Part shown: positions 1 through 8,236 of the stretch, one piece after another | Numbering within the stretch: position 1 is the first letter of the stretch | How the letters are laid out: every line of letters starts with the position of its first letter | DNA from: Nostoc desertorum CM1-VF14 | Lineage (GTDB): Bacteria > Cyanobacteriota > Cyanobacteriia > Cyanobacteriales > Nostocaceae | Reading direction: 5' to 3' | NCBI GenBank assembly: GCA_019359245.1 | Contig: JAHHHR010000004.1 | Span: forward strand, 62,001-126,000 | Length of the DNA: 64,000 bases | Notes under the pieces: model-generated | The model's input: only the letters and a program-made list of their open reading frames with translations | Database searches by the model: none | Told to the model about the DNA's origin: nothing | Position numbers and translations under genes: made by a program

Positions 1-531
1 TGGGAAGCAACCCAACTGGAAAAGCACGAGTATATCAACGGCGAACTTTACGCCATGAGCGGCGGCATCGTCAATCACGGCCGTATCGCCATCCGCTTCA
101 CCGCCATGTTCGACAGCCACTTAGAAAATACAGGTTGCATCACCGGAAATTCTGATGTCAAAGTCAATATCTTTGGCAGTAATAACTATACCTACCCAGA
201 TGCAAGCGTTACCTGCGACGATCGCGATAAAACCACAACCCAATATATTACCTACCCCTGCCTCATTGTCGAAGTCCTCTCCGCCAGCACCGAAGCCTGC
301 GATCGCGGCAGCAAATTCCGAATGTACCGCCAAAACCCAGCCTTAATCGATTACCTACTAGTCAGTTCCACCAGCATCGAAATCGACCTATATCACAAAA
401 ACGACGCAAGCGACTGGTTGATTATCAACTATAAAGCAGGCGACATAATCGAACTCAAAAGCATTAACCTTAATTTCTTTATTGAACAAGTCTATCGCGG
501 TTTAACCCTTGAACCAGGGAATGAGGAATAG
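1..531 (+). CDS. Uma2-family PD-(D/E)XK nuclease-like protein, 5' partial
   Basis: The reading frame is open from base 1 (WEATQLEKHEYINGELYAMS), so the start codon lies upstream of the window; the first internal ATG at 55 is not the real start. The sequence resembles the Uma2/DUF820 family, which is greatly expanded in cyanobacteria and has a restriction-endonuclease-like fold of uncertain biological role. The expected acidic and lysine positions are visible: YPD near base 197, the E of LIVEVLS, and the K of RGSKF. A second family member lies at 37071. The family call is firm; no function can be stated. Confidence 0.85.
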   Translation, partial: WEATQLEKHEYINGELYAMSGGIVNHGRIAIRFTAMFDSHLENTGCITGNSDVKVNIFGSNNYTYPDASVTCDDRDKTTTQYITYPCLIVEVLSASTEACDRGSKFRMYRQNPALIDYLLVSSTSIEIDLYHKNDASDWLIINYKAGDIIELKSINLNFFIEQVYRGLTLEPGNEE

Positions 532-629
532 AATCAAAACATTACCCATTACCTATTCCCTTCTACCTATTGCCCAAAAGACTGGAACCATAAGCTTGCC
601 GTTGCCGCAAAGTTATGGGTAAAATCACA

Positions 630-655
630 AAAAAGCCGCCAAGTGGCGGCTTTTT
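630..655. terminator. Bidirectional hairpin terminator between Uma2 gene and tRNA-Val
   Basis: AAAAAGCCGCC (630-640), loop AAGT, GGCGGCTTTTT (645-655) is a perfect 11-bp stem with a GC-rich core and A/T runs on both sides. It can terminate the upstream plus-strand gene and the minus-strand tRNA-Val transcript. Confidence 0.8.
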
Positions 656-660
656 AAAGA

Positions 661-733
<73 letters not shown>

Positions 734-846
734 GTTTGTCTAATCCTTAACTAATATAGCAAAAGATTTCGCATTGCGCTAGTAGTTTCAAGAAAATCTT
801 TTTTTCTCTTATACTGACTCAGTATTGAGTTAACTCAGGATTTAGG

Positions 847-1467
847 ATGCCCTCTGGTCGGACGCACGATCGCATCACTATGTATGCTCTGCCGTTCGTG
901 GCGGGCGTTACTTTGTGGCAGACTCGCAGTAGTAATGCAACTTTGTTGGTCGCAGGCGGGTTTCTCTTTGGTGGGCTGATGTTTGGCCCGGATTTAGATA
1001 TCTACTCTGTGCAATTTCAACGCTGGGGTTTCTTGCGCTGGATTTGGCTACCTTATCAAAAGAGTCTGCGGCATCGTTCTTTTTTATCCCACGGGCCGAT
1101 TATTGGCACGATTCTGCGAATACTTTATCTCGGCTGTTTGCTTGCTATTGTGGCAATTTTTGTTTTGGCGATCGCCCAAAGGTTATGGAATCTGAGCTTT
1201 ACTTGGCAAGATTTGGGACAAACTGTGGGGCGATCGCTCGTGCAATACGATACTGAATATATCGCCCTGTTTTTGGGGTTAGAACTCGGTGCAATGAGTC
1301 ATTCTCTCAGCGATTGGAGCGGTTCGGCATACAAGCGCTTTCAAAAACAGGGCATTCGGGGGTTGCTTCCTAGTGGCAAAATTAAGAAGCGGAAAGTTAC
1401 AAGTCGTGGTAGTCGTCGAGCTACAGTTAGCAGAAAGAGCAACGGAAGAACGACAAAGGACAAATGA
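847..1467 (+). CDS. DUF2227-type putative metal-binding membrane protein
   Basis: A 206-residue protein matching the cyanobacterial DUF2227 family, usually annotated as metal-binding. It starts SGRTHDRITMYALPF, has hydrophobic segments near residues 15-50 and 85-115, and carries scattered histidines in conserved-looking motifs (RTHDR, KSLRHRSFLSHG, MSHSLSDW) that are plausible metal ligands. The tail is basic (KKRKVTSRGSRR). It ends three bases before the mazG ATG, so the two are probably co-transcribed. The biochemical function is unknown. Confidence 0.8.
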   Translation: MPSGRTHDRITMYALPFVAGVTLWQTRSSNATLLVAGGFLFGGLMFGPDLDIYSVQFQRWGFLRWIWLPYQKSLRHRSFLSHGPIIGTILRILYLGCLLAIVAIFVLAIAQRLWNLSFTWQDLGQTVGRSLVQYDTEYIALFLGLELGAMSHSLSDWSGSAYKRFQKQGIRGLLPSGKIKKRKVTSRGSRRATVSRKSNGRTTKDK

Positions 1468-1486
1468 CAAATGACAAATGACAATG
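1461..1486. repeat. STRR heptamer run (ACAAATG)n at the DUF2227/mazG junction
   Basis: Three consecutive copies of the heptamer ACAAATG span the stop codon of the upstream gene and the start codon of mazG. The same heptamer on the other strand occurs at 50911-50942 and 55105-55142. It belongs to the short tandem repeat class known from heterocystous cyanobacteria. Confidence 0.75.
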
Positions 1487-2298
1487 TTGATACTTTGGCG
1501 GCGTTGCAGGAATTGATTGAGGTGGTGGCAAAATTGCGATCGCCTGATGGTGGTTGTCCGTGGGATTTGGCGCAAACTGCTGAAACTCTTACGCCTTATG
1601 TGATTGAGGAAGCTTATGAGGTGGTGGATGCAATTAAGAGTGGGGATAAAAGTGCGATCGCAGAAGAGTTAGGCGATTTATTATTACAGGTGGTATTGCA
1701 AGCCCAAATTGCTAGCGAATCTGGACAATTTTCCTTGAAAGAAATAATTCAGGGGATTTCCCAAAAGTTGATTCGCCGTCATCCCCATGTTTTTGGTAAT
1801 GTTTCGGTGACAAGTGTGGATGAGGTGCGGCAAAATTGGGAACAAATCAAAGCTGCGGAAAAAGGCGAAACATCTCCAGAGACGCAAAAACTTAGTGCCA
1901 AACTTGCTCGTTATGGGCGCACTCTCCCCCCACTGACGGCAGCTATGAAGATTTCCCAAAAGGCTGCGGCGATCGGATTTGAATGGGAAAATATTCAGGG
2001 CGTTTGGGATAAGTTTCATGAAGAGTTGGGAGAGTTTCAACAGGCTTTAGCTGAGGAAACACCAGAACGGCAAGAAGCAGAATTAGGCGATTTACTGTTT
2101 GCAGTTATTCAGCTAGCCCGTTGGCATAATCTTGATCCTAGTGCTGCTTTGCAGGGCACAAATCAGCGATTTGTCCAGCGATTAGAAAAAATGGAGGCAG
2201 TTGTTGACCGCCCCCTTTCTGATTACAGTTTAGATGAGTTAGAAAAGTTGTGGCAACAGGCAAAAGCTCAAATTGCTAAAGAGGGGAGTGGGGAGTAG
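1471..2298 (+). CDS. mazG: Nucleoside triphosphate pyrophosphohydrolase MazG
   Basis: MazG hydrolyses (d)NTPs to monophosphates and pyrophosphate, clearing non-canonical nucleotides. At 275 residues it is full length, with two tandem all-alpha MazG domains. The first holds SPDGGCPWDLAQT, EEAYEVVDAI and EELGDLLLQVV; the second holds FHEELGEFQQAL and EAELGDLLFAVI. The EExxE...ExxD pattern supplies the Mg-binding acids. The start ATG lies in the heptamer run at 1461-1486, so the first codons (MTNDN) are repeat-derived. It probably forms an operon with the preceding DUF2227 gene. Confidence 0.93.
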   Translation: MTNDNVDTLAALQELIEVVAKLRSPDGGCPWDLAQTAETLTPYVIEEAYEVVDAIKSGDKSAIAEELGDLLLQVVLQAQIASESGQFSLKEIIQGISQKLIRRHPHVFGNVSVTSVDEVRQNWEQIKAAEKGETSPETQKLSAKLARYGRTLPPLTAAMKISQKAAAIGFEWENIQGVWDKFHEELGEFQQALAEETPERQEAELGDLLFAVIQLARWHNLDPSAALQGTNQRFVQRLEKMEAVVDRPLSDYSLDELEKLWQQAKAQIAKEGSGE

Positions 2299-2485
2299 GG
2301 CAGGGGGCAGGGGGCAGGGGGAAATGACCCTTTTCTTCTGCCGTGGAATGAAGGGGGCAATGGGTCTGAGTCTCCCACTTCTTTAGCAGTCGCTCTCGTA
2401 CCCTACGGGATTGAGCGCAACAGGTAAGGTCAATCCCTCTTTTTTTTCCATCCCCCTTGCTCCCTGCTCCCTGCTCCCCTGCCTC
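2296..2485. repeat. STRR heptamers and complementary array in mazG-ALDH intergenic region
   Basis: Just after the mazG stop there are three copies of a GGGGGCA-type heptamer. About 140 bases later (2455-2480) come complementary TGCTCCC units. Together they could pair into a long imperfect stem between two convergent genes. It has no coding potential and may act as a terminator. Confidence 0.65.
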
Positions 2486-2498
2486 TTTTCAAGTCGAA

Positions 2499-3902
2499 CT
2501 ACAATTTGATGGTAACGGTCTTAACTTCGGTATACTGCTGCAAGCCATATTCCCCTAGTTCTCGACCAATACCAGATTGCTTAAATCCACCGAATGGTGC
2601 AGCAGCATCAAATACATCGTAGCAGTTTACCCACACAGTACCAGCCCGGAGATTATTGGCGATCGCATGGGCTTTTGTAATATCCTGAGTCCATACTGCG
2701 GCGGCGAGTCCGTACATGGTGGCATTCGCCCGTTGAATTACTTCATCAATATCTTTAAACTTAATGATGCTCATTACAGGTCCAAAGATTTCCTCTTGGG
2801 CAATCTTCATGTCATCGCGGACATCGGCAAAGACTGTGGGGGCGATAAAATAACCTTTGTCGCCGACTCGATTACCACCACATAGCATCTGGGTCCCTTC
2901 GCGCATCCCAGATTCGATATAGCTCATCACCCGATCAAATTGATCTTTGTCTACTTGCGGTCCTTGTTCTGTGTTGGCATTGAAAGGATTACCCACAACC
3001 CGCACTTTAGCTCTTTCTACAGTTCTTGCAACAAACTCGTCATAGCATTTTTCTTCGACAAACAGCCGCGAACCAGCACAGCAGCACTGCCCTTGGTTAA
3101 AGAATATGGCATCGTGGGAACCTGCGATCGCAGCATCCATGTCAGCATCAGCAAAGACGATGTTGGGACTTTTACCACCCAATTCCAAAGTGACGCGCTT
3201 CAGGTTACTTTTGGCAGCAGCTTCCATAATTAGATGACCGACTTGAGTAGAACCAGTAAATGCTACTTTGTCAATATCCATGTGACGAGAGATTGCAGCC
3301 CCGGCGGTTGGCCCATATCCTGATAAAATATTCACCACACTAGGGGGAAAACCAGCTTCAACAATCAACTCACCCACCCGGAGCGCAGATAATGGTGTTT
3401 GTTCTGCTGTTTTCATAACTACTGTATTACCAGTTGCCAAAGCCGGTGCTAACTTCCAAGCCTGCATCAACAGGGGGAAATTCCACGGGATAATTTGACC
3501 AACTACACCCACAGGTTCATGGCGAGTGTAGCAGAAGTATGGCCCGTTAATCGGAATAGTCTTACCTTGGACTTTGTCAGCCCAGCCAGCATAGTAACGA
3601 TAGCAAGCGATGACTAAACCCAAGTCACCTAATGAATCTTGTAATGCCTTACCGTTGTCGAGAGTTTCTAGCCGCGCCAACTCATCGATATTCTGCTCAA
3701 TTAAGTCAGCTAGCTTGTAAAGCAATTCGCCGCGACGGGTGGCAGATATCTTTCTCCATTCTCCATTAGTGAAAGCAGCACGGGCTGCTTCTACTGCTTT
3801 ATCTACATCTGCGGCGTCTGCTTCTGAGACTTCACAGATCACCTCGCCTGTCGTGGGGTTGATTGTTTCAAATCGGCGTAGGCGTAAGCCCGTCGTAGAC
3901 AT
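2499..3902 (-). CDS. Aldehyde dehydrogenase (NAD-type), N-terminus displaced by frameshift
   Basis: An ALDH-superfamily oxidoreductase that oxidises aldehydes to acids. From the ATG at 3902 it has 467 residues; family members are nearer 490-500. Visible signatures are FTGSTQVG (NAD contact), LELGGKSPN with general base E240, GQCCCAGSR with nucleophile C274 (34 residues after E240, as in typical ALDHs), and the C-terminal [15 protein letters not shown]. The missing N-terminus is encoded just upstream in another frame (3868-3990) behind a good ribosome site, and a small dispersed repeat sits at the junction. Either translation restarts at 3902, the N-terminus is lost, or one base is wrong in the sequence. 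The downstream enzyme body looks intact. Confidence 0.9.
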   Translation of the reverse strand: MSTTGLRLRRFETINPTTGEVICEVSEADAADVDKAVEAARAAFTNGEWRKISATRRGELLYKLADLIEQNIDELARLETLDNGKALQDSLGDLGLVIACYRYYAGWADKVQGKTIPINGPYFCYTRHEPVGVVGQIIPWNFPLLMQAWKLAPALATGNTVVMKTAEQTPLSALRVGELIVEAGFPPSVVNILSGYGPTAGAAISRHMDIDKVAFTGSTQVGHLIMEAAAKSNLKRVTLELGGKSPNIVFADADMDAAIAGSHDAIFFNQGQCCCAGSRLFVEEKCYDEFVARTVERAKVRVVGNPFNANTEQGPQVDKDQFDRVMSYIESGMREGTQMLCGGNRVGDKGYFIAPTVFADVRDDMKIAQEEIFGPVMSIIKFKDIDEVIQRANATMYGLAAAVWTQDITKAHAIANNLRAGTVWVNCYDVFDAAAPFGGFKQSGIGRELGEYGLQQYTEVKTVTIKL

Positions 3903-3990
3903 CGCTGATACTATTTACCCACTCATTATTTATCAGCAACTGGGTTGGGCCAATTTTGACCTGTTGTCCTGGTACTCTTGCCGTAACCAT
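3868..3990 (-). pseudogene. Out-of-frame N-terminus of the aldehyde dehydrogenase
   Basis: Starting at ATG 3990, preceded by AAGGAGGG, the frame reads MVTARVPGQQVKIG and continues through [10 protein letters not shown], the typical ALDH N-terminus. After 29 codons it enters the repeat at 3876-3905 and stops at 3868. The rest of the enzyme continues in another frame from 3902. Confidence 0.8.
3876..3905. repeat. Small dispersed repeat (SDR-like) inside the ALDH 5' coding region
   Basis: On the minus strand the segment begins GCGATGTCTACGACGGGC and continues TTACGCCTACGC. From memory this closely matches a short element scattered through Nostoc genomes in which GGGC is followed by TACGCC rather than TTACGCC. 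With one T fewer, the ALDH frame would be continuous. Confidence 0.65.
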
Positions 3991-3994
3991 CAGG

Positions 3995-4002
3995 CCCTCC
4001 TT
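3995..4002 (-). promoter_or_regulatory. Strong ribosome binding site for the original ALDH start
   Basis: AAGGAGGG on the minus strand lies 4 bases before ATG 3990. No comparable site precedes ATG 3902. This places the ancestral start at 3990 and supports a disrupted N-terminus. Confidence 0.75.
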
Positions 4003-4276
4003 AAGCTATAAAAAAATTTGCTTAAATCTACTTATTATGTTTGTTGCTGTACAACCCTCTAGGTGGATTTCTTTATGAATTCTTTACTTTAGGATAGAAA
4101 TTAGAGGTTTGGATAAGTATATTGTGTATGACTCACCGTGTAAAACTCGCGTTGGCAAGACAAACCTCTATCTTTTGAGGAATAGTTTTGAGAGCAGCTT
4201 TTAACGTACAGTTTGGCTTGTAATTGCTTGATGTTTCCTCTCAGGTGTGCTTTGTAGTCTTAGTAAAGTGAGCAAC

Positions 4277-6571
4277 ATGAGTGTAGACGATTTTAGCCAA
4301 AAAATAGAGACATTTAGCTTACGGGTGACGGGATTATTGCAAAGTACTGCAAGTAAGCCTTACGCGCAACAAGAGCTAACAACAGAAGCTTTTGAAGAAC
4401 TTCAAATCACTTTAGAAGAACTAAAAATCGCTTCCGAAGAACTACAAGCAACACGAATGGTAGTTGAGAAGGAGGGTCAGCGCTACCAAGAATTATTTGA
4501 TTTTGCGCCTGATGGTTACTTGATAACTGATACGAATGGCATTATCCTTGAAGCTAACCGTGCTGCAAGCAGACAAATCAATGTTTTACAGCGATTTTTA
4601 ATCGGCAAACCGTTACTTACTTTCATCGCTAGGTCAGATCATAAACCTTTTTTTAATTACCTAACTCAGTTGCAGGATCTCGACCGAGGCGAGGAATGGG
4701 AAGTGTGTTTACAACCACGGGGAAAACTCTGTTTTGATGTTGCTTTGACAGTAGTTACCGTCCGTAATGAGGAAGGTAAGCCAGTTGCTCTGCGCTGGCT
4801 AATGCGCGATATTACCAAGCGCAAGCGTTTAGAGTCAGAGCGGGAGCATTTATTTGCCAGTGAGCAAGCGGCCCGGATGGCAGCTCAAGCAGCACAAAAA
4901 CGTTCTAATTTCTTGGCTGAAGCAAGCTGTGTACTGGCATCTTCATTAGACTACCGCACCACCTTAACTAGCGTAGCGCAATTGGCAGTGCCTGCCCTAG
5001 CCGATTGGTGTATTGTAGATGTGATTGAAAATAATTTGCCACTCTTTAGTAACCCAGTAATAGCTGCATCTGAACCGCAAAAGGATGCACTAGTACGAGA
5101 ACTCCGACAACGGTATCCGATTCCTGTTGATGCTGATTATGGACCACCGAAGGTTTTACAAACTGGTAAGTCGGAACTGCTTACAAATATTGTTGAATCC
5201 TCATTAGAGAGAAATGCGTACAGCGAGGAACACCTCAGTCTGCTGCACCAACTCCAACTTAAGTCTCAGATAATCGTGCCATTGCTGGTGCGTAAACGCC
5301 ATCTGGGGACAATTGTATTTGCGTCTGCACAACCAGGACGCCATTACACGATTGTAGACCTAGCAATGGCTGAACAACTTGCCCAACGCGCAGCGTTTGC
5401 CATTGAAAATGCACAGCTTTATCAGCAAGCCCAAGAAGCAAACCGAATTAAGGAAGAATTTTTAGCGATCGTTTCTCACGAACTTCGTACACCTCTCAAC
5501 TCTATGCTGGGTTGGGTTCAAATGATCCGTAATCGAAAATTGGATGAGGCACTTACCTTTAAGGCTCTGGCGACAATCGAGCGGAATGCTCAACTTCAGA
5601 GGAAACTGATTGAAGATATCCTAGATATTTCACGCATTGTACAAGGTAAAATCCGCCTTAATCTCCGTAAAGTTGACCTTGTACTTGTAATTAACGCGGC
5701 GATTGAAGCTATATATCCCACATCAGATATTAAAGATATTCAAGTTGAGTCTAACCTTGATTCCTCTGTATGCGAGGTTATGGGTGATGCAGAACGCCTC
5801 CAACAAGTCGTCTGGAATTTGCTCTCTAACGCCGTCAAGTTTACACCCAGTGGGGGGCGAGTTGAAGTACATCTAAAGAAAGTAAACTCAAATGCCCAGA
5901 TAACTGTGTCTGACACTGGTAAGGGAATTAGTCCTGACTTTCTACCTTATATATTTGAGCGTTTCCGTCAAGCTGATAGCACAACTACTAGAACAGAGGG
6001 TGGTTTGGGGCTAGGACTGTCAATTGTGCGCTACTTAGTAGAAATGCACTCAGGCACAGTCCATGCAGCTAGTGAAGGGGAAGGACTAGGAGCAACATTT
6101 ACAGTATTATTGCCGATCATAGAATTGCAACAAGAGCAGCTAATTAACGAGAGTGAACTAAAAGTTCATAACCTCTCAGCGCTCGACAGCTTGCAAGTAC
6201 TAGTTGTAGATGATAGTCCCGATACTCGTGAGTTAGTTTCCTTTATTCTTCAACAGTCAGGAGCAAACGTGACATCGGTTAGCTCAGTAGGTGAAGCCCT
6301 AGAAGCACTGGCAAGATTAAAGCCAGATGTTTTAGTTAGTGATATTGGAATGCCAGATGAAGATGGTTATTCGCTGATTCGCAAAGTGCGAATTAGCGAA
6401 GCAACTCAAGGAAAAAAAATTCCAGCTGTAGCACTAACGGCATTTGCTAGAGATGAAGAGTGCAGGCTGGCTCTAGAAGCTGGATTCCATGTTCATCTAT
6501 CCAAGCCAATCGAGCCAGATAAGTTGGTGGCAGTGGTTGAGAACCTGGTTAAAGATAGCAAACAACTTTAA
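4277..6571 (+). CDS. Hybrid sensor histidine kinase (PAS-GAF-HisKA-HATPase-REC)
   Basis: A cytosolic signalling kinase without membrane spans. From ATG 4277, domains in order are a helical segment rich in EEL repeats (about 40-75), PAS (about 80-180, PDGYLITDTNGIILEAN), GAF (about 215-385), HisKA with FLAIVSHELRTPLNSMLGW (phospho-acceptor H401), HATPase_c with N box NLLSNAVKFTPSGG, SDTGKGISPD and GLGLGLSIV, and a C-terminal receiver VLVVDDSPDTREL with acceptor D689 (SDIGMPDEDG). An in-frame GTG at 4247 would add ten residues. No dedicated partner is adjacent, so the signal and output are unknown. Confidence 0.93.
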   Translation: MSVDDFSQKIETFSLRVTGLLQSTASKPYAQQELTTEAFEELQITLEELKIASEELQATRMVVEKEGQRYQELFDFAPDGYLITDTNGIILEANRAASRQINVLQRFLIGKPLLTFIARSDHKPFFNYLTQLQDLDRGEEWEVCLQPRGKLCFDVALTVVTVRNEEGKPVALRWLMRDITKRKRLESEREHLFASEQAARMAAQAAQKRSNFLAEASCVLASSLDYRTTLTSVAQLAVPALADWCIVDVIENNLPLFSNPVIAASEPQKDALVRELRQRYPIPVDADYGPPKVLQTGKSELLTNIVESSLERNAYSEEHLSLLHQLQLKSQIIVPLLVRKRHLGTIVFASAQPGRHYTIVDLAMAEQLAQRAAFAIENAQLYQQAQEANRIKEEFLAIVSHELRTPLNSMLGWVQMIRNRKLDEALTFKALATIERNAQLQRKLIEDILDISRIVQGKIRLNLRKVDLVLVINAAIEAIYPTSDIKDIQVESNLDSSVCEVMGDAERLQQVVWNLLSNAVKFTPSGGRVEVHLKKVNSNAQITVSDTGKGISPDFLPYIFERFRQADSTTTRTEGGLGLGLSIVRYLVEMHSGTVHAASEGEGLGATFTVLLPIIELQQEQLINESELKVHNLSALDSLQVLVVDDSPDTRELVSFILQQSGANVTSVSSVGEALEALARLKPDVLVSDIGMPDEDGYSLIRKVRISEATQGKKIPAVALTAFARDEECRLALEAGFHVHLSKPIEPDKLVAVVENLVKDSKQL

Positions 6572-6626
6572 TACACAAACGTCAGTTTGGGTTAAGAACA
6601 TTTATTCAACGTTAGGTAAATACATC

Positions 6627-6651
6627 AGTAGCGCTTAAGGTGCTACTTTTT
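6627..6651 (+). terminator. Rho-independent terminator of the histidine kinase gene
   Basis: AGTAGCGC (6627-6634), loop TTAAG, GTGCTACT (6640-6647) forms an 8-bp stem with one G-T pair, followed by a run of T to 6651, about 55 bases after the kinase stop. Confidence 0.7.
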
Positions 6652-6970
6652 CGAGAAACTGGTTACCAGGAGAAGCATTGATGATATCTGCTACAGCCAG
6701 TTATTTACTCACTTCTGGAAAAATATTGTGCTACAGTCCGTAAAATCTCATAATCAAGCTGTATTTAACATAAAGCCTCGTTTTCACCAGCCCAGCCATA
6801 CCCGAGGATTCCTCCAATCAAAACTTGACTGGTGCAAACTTTAGACAAACGATACCGGAGTAAGAGTAAAAAAAGTATGCGAGATTGACAATTCCTAACT
6901 CCTAACACCATTTTCCGAAAATCATGATAAGTTACCTTCACTTTGTTCGCTGCTACTCCAACTGCAACGC

Positions 6971-7288
6971 ATGAGCAAGAAGAGACAAACGCTCAAAGCC
7001 ACTCCCAAAGGTTTAGAACAAGCTGAGAAAGCTCTCAAAAGATTGCACATAACACAATTAAGTTTTGCTAATTACTTAGCAGGTGTAGTCGGTCGCAGTA
7101 CTATTCAAAAATTTTTTCAAGGACAGGAAATTAAAGTTGACAAGTTTAAAGAAATTTGTAAAGCACTAACGCTTGAGTCTGATTGGGAAGTAATCGCAGG
7201 TTTGACCGATTTTCCTGACCAATTTGATTTCCCAGATAATCAGCCACCCAAAAATGGAAATTTACAGAGGAACGATACCTCAGTCTAG
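6971..7288 (+). CDS. Small HTH-domain protein, probably a truncated N-terminal module
   Basis: A 105-residue protein with a helix-turn-helix-like fold near residues 25-75 (LSFANYLAGVVGRSTIQKFF, then VDKFKEICKALTL). This domain is typically found at the N-terminus of large cyanobacterial STAND/NB-ARC or AAA-like proteins, where a linker follows. Here the linker-like tail (FPDNQPPKNGN) ends at TAG 7286-7288, which is also the first triplet of a MITE-like element. It may be the stump of a longer gene or a stand-alone regulator. No partner ATPase follows. Confidence 0.55.
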   Translation: MSKKRQTLKATPKGLEQAEKALKRLHITQLSFANYLAGVVGRSTIQKFFQGQEIKVDKFKEICKALTLESDWEVIAGLTDFPDQFDFPDNQPPKNGNLQRNDTSV

Positions 7289-7373
7289 TACATTACGGCG
7301 TAAATAGAGCAACCATTGAAAATCCTTAAAGAGCTTATTCTATAGTACTTTTGACTTTTGCCTTGCGGTACTA
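7286..7373. mobile_element. MITE-like element, copy 1
   Basis: An 88-bp segment with imperfect terminal inverted repeats: TAGTACATTACGGCG at the left and CGCCTTGCGGTACTA at the right. The interior (TAGAGCAACCATT, then AAAGAGCTTATTC) matches a second copy at 42159-42325. It has no coding capacity. Confidence 0.65.
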
Positions 7374-8236
7374 GGCTCCTCTTCCAAGCAGAGATTTCGA
7401 CAAAATTAACCCCATGTACTACTTATTGCTTACGTTTAGCAGCTTAGAGATATTACTTGTAATTAAGCAATTGGAGCATTGTCTAATCAGCCAAGGTTCG
7501 GGTTATTACGCAAACGAGATATAGCAAAATATAAAGAATACATCAAGCTCAGTGTTTATATAGTAAGTGAGTAAGCGAGAATAAATCGAACTATATTAAG
7601 TAATATAAAATATCTTGAAATTAGCTTTTAGGTAAGAATTTAGCCCTGATTTTAGTACTAAAATTATCATTGTAAACCTTTAATTATTTACGCCGATCTA
7701 CTTAAGATTTATTAGCCATAATATAAAGATTCTGCGAAAATATTTATTTAAATATAGACATACAAACAAGTTTTCGGTATTTAACTATTATCAGGTTATT
7801 TGGGTGTTTCCTATTTTCCAGTGTCGAATAATAGATTATTTTTCTTTATTAACACTCTTACAAGAATGTTTTAAAATTCCCGAAGCGTATAATTTTGCAC
7901 TTCTTATTTAAAACAACTGCAAGAAAAAATCTAGGTTTCAGCCATATACTCAGATGTTTTTTGTGTTGGCATTTGAAAGCAAAAGACTTGAATGCCAATG
8001 AGTACTAACACCAACGGCGGTGATTTTAGCAGTTCAGGCACAGGCGACTACCAAACAATTTAGGTCATCTGCAAAAGCCCACGAAAAATCTAACCCCCTT
8101 CCCGATAGGAGAAGCAGAAAAATTTTGAATTTTTCTGCTTCGATGAGACAGATTTTCCAAATTTCGTGAAAGTCAGGTATAAAACGACCCAGGATCGTAA
8201 TATTTTACACCGCAAAAAAACATTGGAGTAACCTCA
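7374..8236. other. Long AT-rich intergenic region
   Basis: About 860 bases of AT-rich DNA without a convincing gene, lying between the MITE-like element and the beta-helix gene. The only clear structure is the hairpin at 8111-8141. No recognised RNA gene was seen. Confidence 0.6.
8111..8141. repeat. Perfect 14-bp inverted repeat upstream of the beta-helix gene
   Basis: GAAGCAGAAAAATT (8111-8124), loop TTG, AATTTTTCTGCTTC (8128-8141). It lies 95 bases before the GTG start. It could be a terminator or a dispersed palindrome; the role is unknown. Confidence 0.7.

Noticed and set aside
4247..4276. GTG 4247 as the histidine kinase start
   Set aside because: It adds only LCSLSKVSN without a better ribosome site; ATG 4277 gives a more typical N-terminus, though this is not certain.
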